Source: Desulfotomaculum sp. | Lineage (GTDB): Bacteria > Bacillota > Desulfotomaculia > Desulfotomaculales > Nap2-2B | Direction: 5' to 3' | Assembly (NCBI GenBank): GCA_003445555.1 | Contig: DMDI01000251.1 | Location: 1-10,789 of the forward strand | Length of the DNA: 10,789 nucleotides | Part shown: positions 5,268 to 10,789 of the stretch, one piece after another | Layout of the letters: each line of letters starts with the position of its first letter | How positions within the stretch are numbered: the first letter of the stretch is position 1 | The notes under the pieces: generated by a model | Database searches by the model: none | What the model was told of the DNA's origin: nothing | What the model saw: the letters and a program-made list of their open reading frames with translations, nothing else | Made by a program: the position numbers and the translations under genes

Positions 5268-7712
5268 ATGCCGGAGCATAAACGATTTCTCAATCAGGAT
5301 CTTGTTTTACGGGTCAGTAAAAACATAAATTCCACTATTTTTGACATCAACAAATATGAAGGCTTCTTAGATGCGCTGTGCGGCGAGCGGGAATATCAAA
5401 AAAACGCTGTTCGCAACACCCTCTTCTATTTTTTGGGGGAAAATTATAAAAACCTGACCGAACTGGCAGAAGAGAATTATTACTCCAATGATAATTTGCA
5501 AACATTATATGGCACATTTGATCAGCTTAAGAAACATTTGCAAATTCCCGGTAAATTAGCCTGCTCGCTCGACCTGGCGACAGGCACGGGGAAAAGTTAT
5601 GTCATCTACGGTATCGCCAGAATCATGTTAGCCGAGGGTGCGGTGGATCATGTGCTGGTGGTTTGTCCTTCTACGACGATTGAAGAGGGACTCATGAAAA
5701 AATTTAAACTGCTTTCGGGCGACGATGCGCTACGAAGTCTTCTACCCGACGAAGCCTTAATTAAAAACCCCCACGTTATCAACGCCACCGAAAGCATTAC
5801 TACCGGAACGATCTGCGTCGAAAACTGCCATGCGCTTTACGAACATGTCAAATCGTCGATTCGTGAAAGTCTTGCCGGTAAAGGCGAAAGAACACTGATT
5901 ATCAATGATGAAACCCATCATGTGTACAACCAGACCGGGAAAACATTTAAAAAGTGGAAAGAGTTCTTGGTCGATGAAGAATTTGATTTCAAGTATATCG
6001 TGGGGCTATCGGGCACCTGCTATATTAATGATGAATATTTCACCGATGTGATCAGCCGCTATTCTTTACGGGAAGCCATCGAACAAGGATTTGTTAAATC
6101 TATTGATTATGTTGCCGAAGACTCGTCGAATACACCGGATGAAAAATTTCAAAAAATATATGACAACCACATTGAAAATAAAAACACAAAATACCGTTTG
6201 GTCAGACCTTTGACCATCTTGATTACAAAAGATATTAGAGCATGTAATAAGCTGACTGACGATCTCGTCCAATTTATTTCAGAAACTGAAAATATTCCAG
6301 AACAAGACGCCAGAAAAAAGGTTTTAGAAGTCACGTCCTCTCCAAAACACAAAGAAAACGTAAGAAAATTGGCTGACGTGGACAAAAAAGACAGTCCTGT
6401 GGAATGGATAACATCGGTGAGCATGTTGACCGAAGGCTGGGACGTTAAAAATGTATTTCAAATTGTGCCCCACGAGGAACGGGCATTTGACAGCAAATTG
6501 TTAATTGCCCAGGTGCTTGGCAGAGGTTTGCGGATTCCGGAACTCTATTTAGGGCAAAAGCCTGTGGTGACGGTTTTTAATCATGACCGCTGGTCAGGGC
6601 GGATTAAACATCTGGTTGATGAGGTATTGGAGATTGAGAAAAAAATCTATTCCTACCCGGTTGAGAAAGAACAGGATTACCATTTCACCATTTACAATAT
6701 CGATTATGCCAAATTGGCGGAAACCGAAGAATACAAGCAAGAAAAGGAATATGAATTCACCAAAGGCTTTGTCACGCTGATTAGGCAGGCGCCAGCTTTG
6801 GAGAGGGAAACGGAATATGTTCGCGCAACGACGGGTGAGAGCCGCAGAAAGAAGACTTTGGTTAAATACAAGATGTTTTCAATAGAAGAGATTGCCGAAC
6901 AACTACATAATCGATTAAAATCCATTGATATGGAAACAGCCGAAACAGAAAATCCGACTAATTATGCAAAAAAATATAATATAGAATGGTTAGTAAAACT
7001 CTTTCGTGAATCATTGGCTCGGATAGGGGAAAGCGAAAATCAGATAAGCGATGATAACAGACAAAGGATATACCAGGCTTTTGGTGTAATTCATCGTGCT
7101 GCTGCCAAAGCGGTGAGATATAGAATGTCGCCCAAAGCATTAAAAGAAATCAGCACCAGAGATCGCAAAAAAAACAGTGTTGGTATTGCATCCATCAAAC
7201 GTGGTGACTCGAGTGTATTTTTTGATGACAACTCAAAAAAGTTGAGTGATGAAGAAACATTGAATCTTTTGAGAGAGGTTGAAGTGGATGAGTCCTTGCC
7301 GAGATCTGCTATGGATAAAATTGAAAACATTTACCATTTCAAAACACCGCTCAATCTTGTTATATCTGATCACAAACCCGAGCGATTATTTGTTAGAGAA
7401 TTAATAAAACAGGAAAATGCAAAAGCAATCGATAGTTGGTTAAAATCCACTGCCCAGGATTTTTACCCGATTGAGTATTCTTGGAGAAAAGGCGAGCATC
7501 CGAAAAGAGGACGATTTAATCCTGATTTTTTCATCAAAATAAAAAATAACATTTTAGTAGTAGAAATAAAAGGAGATGAAGAGACCAGAGAACCTTCAGA
7601 TGAAAATAGGGCAAAATACAAGGCTGCAAAAAAGCATTTTGAGACTTTGAATGAACTGCAAGACAAGTATAAATATTTCTTCAGCTTTCTAACACCGGAA
7701 GATTATGATTAA
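5268..7712 (+). CDS. Type III restriction enzyme Res subunit (helicase-endonuclease)
   Basis: This 814-residue superfamily 2 ATPase has Walker A in LATGTGKSY (103-111), a DETH box at 214-217, LSGT (247-250), SMLTEGWDV (385-393) and the arginine-finger motif Q415-V-L-G-R-G-L-R422. The C-terminus carries a PD-(D/E)xK nuclease: Pro752-Asp753, then Glu766-Ile-Lys768 in VVEIKGD. Type III Res translocates on or senses DNA with ATP and cuts beside the recognition site, but only in complex with Mod (family knowledge). GGAGG inside the end of the mod frame provides the ribosome-binding site. The gene looks intact. Stretches around 6090-6400 and 6880-7712 are visibly more A-rich than the rest, so it may be internally recombinant. 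Confidence 0.9.
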   Translation: MPEHKRFLNQDLVLRVSKNINSTIFDINKYEGFLDALCGEREYQKNAVRNTLFYFLGENYKNLTELAEENYYSNDNLQTLYGTFDQLKKHLQIPGKLACSLDLATGTGKSYVIYGIARIMLAEGAVDHVLVVCPSTTIEEGLMKKFKLLSGDDALRSLLPDEALIKNPHVINATESITTGTICVENCHALYEHVKSSIRESLAGKGERTLIINDETHHVYNQTGKTFKKWKEFLVDEEFDFKYIVGLSGTCYINDEYFTDVISRYSLREAIEQGFVKSIDYVAEDSSNTPDEKFQKIYDNHIENKNTKYRLVRPLTILITKDIRACNKLTDDLVQFISETENIPEQDARKKVLEVTSSPKHKENVRKLADVDKKDSPVEWITSVSMLTEGWDVKNVFQIVPHEERAFDSKLLIAQVLGRGLRIPELYLGQKPVVTVFNHDRWSGRIKHLVDEVLEIEKKIYSYPVEKEQDYHFTIYNIDYAKLAETEEYKQEKEYEFTKGFVTLIRQAPALERETEYVRATTGESRRKKTLVKYKMFSIEEIAEQLHNRLKSIDMETAETENPTNYAKKYNIEWLVKLFRESLARIGESENQISDDNRQRIYQAFGVIHRAAAKAVRYRMSPKALKEISTRDRKKNSVGIASIKRGDSSVFFDDNSKKLSDEETLNLLREVEVDESLPRSAMDKIENIYHFKTPLNLVISDHKPERLFVRELIKQENAKAIDSWLKSTAQDFYPIEYSWRKGEHPKRGRFNPDFFIKIKNNILVVEIKGDEETREPSDENRAKYKAAKKHFETLNELQDKYKYFFSFLTPEDYD

Positions 7713-7779
7713 TATTTTGATCATTTGAGGAATGGAAACTATAGCTTCATTTCAAAATTAGATGCGGAGTTGGATAAAA

Positions 7780-7947
7780 ATGGTGGAAAAGATGTACGGA
7801 GGTATCATCCAGTCAGACCCTTCAATCATGATGGGTAAACCGGCGATAGCCGGCACCCGTATTACCGTGGAGCATGTCGTTGAGAAGTTTGCTTCCGGTG
7901 AGACCGTTGAACAAATCCTTGAAGCACACCCTCGGCTTTCACGCTGA
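7780..7947 (+). pseudogene. DUF433-family antitoxin-like protein, C-terminus missing
   Basis: The 55-residue frame contains the DUF433 signature: IIQSDPSIMMGKPAIAGTRI, then VEHVVEKFASGETVEQILEAHPRL. DUF433 proteins are small helix-turn-helix antitoxins, often paired with DUF5615 PIN-like toxins, and run 70-80 residues; here the usual final helix after the HPRL-S/T-R point is lost. From about 7937 the DNA reads as a different gene on the other strand. ATG 7780 is preferred: GGAG at 7766-7769 lies ten bases upstream. ATG 7762 has no ribosome-binding site, while ATG 7792 is also possible. No toxin gene follows. Confidence 0.65.
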
Positions 7948-8075
7948 CTTTGCCAGCCAAGCCATTCGCAAATCCGGCGTGTTAACTCTCTTCTGGAGAT
8001 GGATGGTTCATTATCTGCCGTTAATTGAATGCGATTGATTATCTCTGAATTAAAATATTGATTACATATCCACAT
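7937..8075 (-). pseudogene. N-terminal fragment resembling DUF4338/DruA-type proteins
   Basis: On the minus strand from ATG 8075, the first ~46 residues read as a helical start (EIINRIQLTADNEPS) followed by ISRRELTRRICEWLGWQS. This (I/L)SRREL-x-R-x-(V/I)C-x-WLxW pattern is the opening motif I associate with DUF4338 proteins, which occur in some transposons and as DruA of Druantia defence loci. After QRES the frame merely reads the back of the DUF433 gene, so the match stops at ~7937. It is a truncated head-to-head remnant. Identification rests on one short motif. Confidence 0.5.
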
Positions 8076-8217
8076 AACTCTTATAATAGTAGGGCTGCTT
8101 TTAACTCAGCTTTTTCGGCTGGCCGGAGCAGAAAAAGTTATTACGGTGGAAAAAGAAGCAAAAGCTTTGGTTAGGGGAAGAAGAGGGGGTTTTTGCACCA
8201 GCCAGTGTAAAAGGTGA
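8074..8217 (+). pseudogene. Scrap resembling the Rossmann core of a medium-chain alcohol dehydrogenase
   Basis: One frame reads IVGLLLTQLFRLAGAEKVITVEKEAKAL before losing sense and stopping at 8215-8217. This resembles the GPIGLLxxQLxRLAGAxxVIxV nucleotide-binding helix of zinc-dependent dehydrogenases. There is no start codon, the glycine before the motif is lost, and the flanks do not match. The rest of 7948-8428 holds no convincing gene. Confidence 0.3.
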
Positions 8218-8428
8218 ACCAGGGCCACAATTTTAACCTCTTTATGGACCAAGCGATTAAATAAAAAAACGGCCGGGTGAGCCAGTTCATCTTCAATAAT
8301 TAAATCAAATTATTTACAGTTGAAATACAGCCAAAAATTCCAAATAACGTTTAAATAGTAACTTTTATATTTTATACCAATAACTTCTATGGTCATTCCT
8401 TTGTGATTAAGATGGAAAAAGATATTTC

Positions 8429-8458
8429 TTGACAGGTAAAGCTAAAAAAAAATAAAAT
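8429..8458 (+). promoter_or_regulatory. sigma70-type promoter of the fdhE-tatA-tatC block
   Basis: A perfect -35 TTGACA (8429-8434) and -10 TAAAAT (8453-8458) are separated by 18 bases. Transcription would start near 8465, leaving a leader of about 28 bases to the GTG start of fdhE. Confidence 0.65.
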
Positions 8459-8492
8459 AATTACACATTTATAAGGATATTTTGAGGAAAAA

Positions 8493-9317
8493 GTGAGGAA
8501 AAAATTAAAAATGCATGAAAGTCTTGTCCCTCAGGGGCTAGTTAATTTTTATCAGGAATTATCCCAGGTGCTTATACCCGAAGATGTTATTACTTATACT
8601 CCCCCCCCTCGTGAGGTTTTAAACGAGGGGTATAAAAAGGGGATTCCCTTAATTAATCTATGCCCGCCTAAAGTGAAAGCATTTGACTTTTTTTTTACCG
8701 TAATGAAACAAGTAGCGGTTATAATTCAAAAATACCATCCTGATTTAGGTACGGAAATGGCACAGGTAGAAAAAGCTTTGCCGGATGACGCGGCCACCCA
8801 GGAATTAATTGTTTCCCAAGCGTTTATCCCCGGAAGTAACCTACTAACCCACCTTGCGCAACCTGTTTCTCCTGAAGCCTTTGGTTTTTTACTTAATCAT
8901 ACAGTTAAACCATTTATGAAGCAGTACGGAAAAATAGTGACGTCTCTTTACGATTTTGAACAATGGCAAAGGGGACGCTGCCCGGTTTGTGGAGGCAGGC
9001 CCGGCCTGGCTTTTTTTGAAAGGGAAGCCGGTAAGAGATACTTGTATTGTGGTTTGTGTGAAGTAAAGTGGCGTTTTCAACGCTTAGGGTGCCCGTATTG
9101 CTTAAATGGCGAGTCGCAATTTTTTACGGTAGATGGAGAAGGATGGGAAAAATACCGGGTGTATTTTTGTGACCAATGCCGGGGTTACCTTAAGACAATC
9201 AACCGCAAAAAGGTTAATGATGAAGAAACTGATTTATTCTGGGAAGATATAAACACGGTCTACCTGGATATTTTAGCCCTCCAGGAAGGTTACTTCAATA
9301 AGCAAGAAGCAAGTTGA
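8493..9317 (+). CDS. fdhE: FdhE, formate dehydrogenase accessory protein
   Basis: This 274-residue protein is within the family's usual length. The C-terminal half carries four CxxC pairs: CPVC (163-166), CGLC (186-189), CPYC (200-203) and CDQC (226-229). The context RGRCPVCGGRPGLAFF is diagnostic of FdhE. FdhE is a cytoplasmic protein with rubredoxin-like metal sites that binds the catalytic subunit of Tat-exported formate dehydrogenases and is needed for their activity (family knowledge). GTG 8493 is chosen because GAGGAAAAA precedes it; an internal ATG at 8511 is 12 bases from the next AGG. The neighbouring tatA and tatC supply the export machinery. No formate dehydrogenase structural gene is in view. 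Confidence 0.92.
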   Translation: MRKKLKMHESLVPQGLVNFYQELSQVLIPEDVITYTPPPREVLNEGYKKGIPLINLCPPKVKAFDFFFTVMKQVAVIIQKYHPDLGTEMAQVEKALPDDAATQELIVSQAFIPGSNLLTHLAQPVSPEAFGFLLNHTVKPFMKQYGKIVTSLYDFEQWQRGRCPVCGGRPGLAFFEREAGKRYLYCGLCEVKWRFQRLGCPYCLNGESQFFTVDGEGWEKYRVYFCDQCRGYLKTINRKKVNDEETDLFWEDINTVYLDILALQEGYFNKQEAS

Positions 9318-9440
9318 TGATCTACCTTTAAAAAAGCTTGAAAAATAATCTTCTTCAGCAGGAGTTTTGCGGTTGATAGCGAATATAAAAGTTAAAGTAA
9401 AATTATAAAAATAACAAACTATAAAGGAGGTAGTTTATTA

Positions 9441-9653
9441 ATGCCGCATATTGGTGTACCCGAACTAGTATTAGTAGTGGCCCTGGCTTTGATTATTTTT
9501 GGGCCGGGTAAGCTGCCAGAATTAGGAAAAGCGGTAGGTAAAACCATTAAAGAATTCCGCAGTTCCTCTCGTGAAGTTGCAGAAAGGGTAGAGACAAACA
9601 TGAGTGAGGTAGAACCGGAAGGACAACGCGTAATAAAAGCAGTAAAAAGTTAA
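9441..9653 (+). CDS. tatA: TatA, twin-arginine translocase pore subunit
   Basis: This 70-residue protein has a short N-terminal membrane helix (about 6-20, VPELVLVVALALIIF). The hallmark hinge FGPGKLPELGKAVG (20-33) follows, then an amphipathic helix to about 50 and a charged tail. The PxLVLVVALALIIFGP form fits TatA/TatE rather than TatB. TatA oligomers let folded twin-arginine proteins cross the membrane when recruited by TatC. An ideal AAGGAGGT site (ending at 9431) lies nine bases before ATG 9441. The 123-base gap after fdhE is AT-rich and holds possible weak promoter boxes, so the gene may have its own transcript as well as readthrough from fdhE. Confidence 0.95.
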   Translation: MPHIGVPELVLVVALALIIFGPGKLPELGKAVGKTIKEFRSSSREVAERVETNMSEVEPEGQRVIKAVKS

Positions 9654-9702
9654 ATTAGTTAGCCGCATAATCGTCCCGGATGTGGTAGTGGAGGGGAAAA
9701 CA

Positions 9703-10491
9703 TTGGCTGAAAAAACCGGCGAAATGACCATAATGGACCACCTGGAAGAACTGCGACGGGTTTTAATTGTTTCTATCCTGGCTACCATGGTATTAGCCGT
9801 AGGGGCTTACTTTTTTTGCGACCAGATTTTAGCCGTGCTATTAGAGCCTTTAACCAAATTAGGTCATAAAGTTGTTTTTACCGGAATTACCGAAGCTCTT
9901 TGGGTAAAAATTAAATTATCTTTTTTTGTTGGTTTTTTAGCCGCCTTGCCGGTAATATTATGGCAGGTATGGAGTTTTATTATCCCGGCGTTAAAAAGAA
10001 ACGAAAGGTTTTATTTTACTATTTTTGTTGTAATTTCCTTTGTTTGTTTTCTTGGCGGGGTAGCTTTTAGTTTTTTCGGGGTCTACCGCTTAGGAATAAT
10101 GTTTTTGCTTCGTTATGCCGGTCCGGAATTAGTCCCTATGTTAACCATTGACAAGTATATTTCTTTTACTATTACTTTTTTGTTACCTTTTGGGATAGTA
10201 TTTGAACTTCCCCTGGTAAGCTTTATCCTGGCCAAGCTTGAACTGGTTAACTACCGCTTTTTAGCCAAAAATCGCCGTTACGCCCTACTGGTTATTGTAG
10301 TAATGGCGGCAATTCTAACTCCTACGCCGGATGTGGTTACTTGTCTAATTGTTAGCGGACCCATGTATTTGCTTTATGAAGTAAGTATTTGGATTGTACG
10401 CCTGGTTGAAAGGGGAATAGCCCGCCAAAAACAACAGCAAGAACGGGCAGAACTGGCAGAAGCTAGAAGTGCGGCGGTTGTTGATGGTTAA
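9703..10491 (+). CDS. tatC: TatC, twin-arginine translocase receptor subunit
   Basis: This is a six-helix membrane protein of 262 residues from the preferred start. It opens with EMTIMDHLEELRRVL, the conserved cytoplasmic signal-recognition segment. It contains the periplasmic FTGITEALWVKIK with its conserved Glu, WQVWSFIIPALKRNER at the second cytoplasmic loop, and ILTPTPDV before the last helices. TatC binds twin-arginine signal peptides and assembles TatA. GTG 9682 is the longest start, but TTG 9703 has GGAGGGG six bases upstream and yields the usual short N-terminus (AEKTGEMTIMDHL), so I place the start there. It lies 49 bases after tatA. A two-gene tatA-tatC set without tatB is typical of Gram-positives. 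Confidence 0.93.
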   Translation: MAEKTGEMTIMDHLEELRRVLIVSILATMVLAVGAYFFCDQILAVLLEPLTKLGHKVVFTGITEALWVKIKLSFFVGFLAALPVILWQVWSFIIPALKRNERFYFTIFVVISFVCFLGGVAFSFFGVYRLGIMFLLRYAGPELVPMLTIDKYISFTITFLLPFGIVFELPLVSFILAKLELVNYRFLAKNRRYALLVIVVMAAILTPTPDVVTCLIVSGPMYLLYEVSIWIVRLVERGIARQKQQQERAELAEARSAAVVDG

Positions 10492-10530
10492 CCGGCGGGA
10501 TTTTGAGGTACGGCGCTCAACCCACAAAAA

Positions 10531-10598
10531 CCTGTCCGTCAGGCTGTCAAGCAGGGAGACAATCAGAGAAAGAACAATCCAACAGCCTGACGGACAGG
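10531..10598. repeat. 17-bp perfect inverted repeat downstream of tatC
   Basis: cctgtccgtcaggctgt (10531-10547) is repeated exactly in inverse orientation at 10582-10598, around a 34-nt spacer. It could fold into a strong stem, but no T-run follows on the plus strand, so it is not a standard terminator of tatC. The GCCTGACGGACAGG core is suggestive of a dispersed repeat; I cannot test copy number here. Confidence 0.75.
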
Positions 10599-10608
10599 CG
10601 GGTAGAAA

Positions 10609-10789
10609 ATTAAACAAAAAAAAAAATTATGTTGTATAAAAAAAAAGGGGGGGGAAAAAAGAAAAAGAAGGGAAAAAAAAAAAAGTAAAAAAAAAAAGAA
10701 AAAGAAAAATAAGAAAAAGAAAGAAGAGATAGGAAAGAATAAAATAAAAAAGGAAAAGGAGAAAAGAAAAAGAAAAGAAAGAAGGAAGG
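10609..10789. other. Low-complexity, almost pyrimidine-free tail
   Basis: After a short A-rich stretch the sequence becomes runs of A and G (for example a long A-run followed by eight G) with only scattered T and almost no C to the end of the window. Nothing codes. The look is that of a poor-quality read end or assembly artefact at a contig terminus, more than of a genomic element. Confidence 0.8.

Noticed and set aside
3890..7735. ttgaggaatgg at 3890-3900 and 7725-7735 as direct repeats flanking a restriction-modification island
   Set aside because: Only 11 bases match, both contain ordinary ribosome-binding-like sequence, and the copies do not sit at the gene junctions.
8171..8290. Minus-strand 39-codon frame rich in aromatic residues in the gap before fdhE
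   Set aside because: It has no ribosome-binding site or recognisable family, and it overlaps the dehydrogenase-like scrap on the other strand.
9682..9702. GTG 9682 as the tatC start
   Set aside because: It has no ribosome-binding site, whereas TTG 9703 has GGAGGGG six bases upstream and gives the usual TatC N-terminus.
10531..10598. Rho-independent terminator for tatC
   Set aside because: The 34-nt loop is too long and no T-run follows on the plus strand.

Overview
This 10.8 kb window is a patchwork, probably one whole metagenomic contig, and no single organism explains it. GC content, codon use and gene style change several times. At least three places splice together parts of unrelated genes, and the last ~180 bases are a near-pure purine low-complexity tail. 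Either this is a highly rearranged mobile region or parts of it are assembly chimaeras; the sequence alone cannot decide.

Block 1 (1-2900) is the most interesting. Four short gene modules all lie on the minus strand: a DUF2281/PIN toxin-antitoxin pair, a Yip1-like membrane protein, a PIN toxin overlapping a 56-aa partner, and a small 2TM-domain protein with an in-frame TAG. They are separated by imperfect palindromes of about 80-90 bp. Each palindrome has a 7-base box ending TAAC on one side and a 7-base box beginning GTT on the other. Two of them share a conserved centre but have different, self-complementary stems. A tyrosine recombinase gene lies beside the array and points away from it, behind a good bacterial promoter. 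Together this is the layout of an integron (intI, attI, then cassettes with attC sites), with toxin-antitoxin cassettes.

Block 2 (2904-3785) is that recombinase, of a Patescibacteria/CPR-like Xer/IntI type. It is cut after catalytic Arg I and fused in frame to an unrelated winged-helix-like tail. Block 3 (3903-7712) holds a RadC N-terminus fused to the C-terminal half of a type III DNA methyltransferase, followed by an apparently intact type III restriction (Res) subunit. Losing the catalytic half of Mod should leave Res without a working partner. Block 4 (7780-8428) is a gene graveyard: a truncated DUF433 antitoxin, a DUF4338/DruA-like N-terminus on the opposite strand, and a scrap resembling a zinc-type alcohol dehydrogenase.

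Block 5 (8429-10491) is orderly: a strong sigma70-type promoter followed by fdhE, tatA and tatC. These serve maturation and twin-arginine export of a formate dehydrogenase, in the style of an anaerobic low-GC Gram-positive (inferred from gene style and strong Shine-Dalgarno sites). A 17-bp perfect inverted repeat and the purine tail close the contig.
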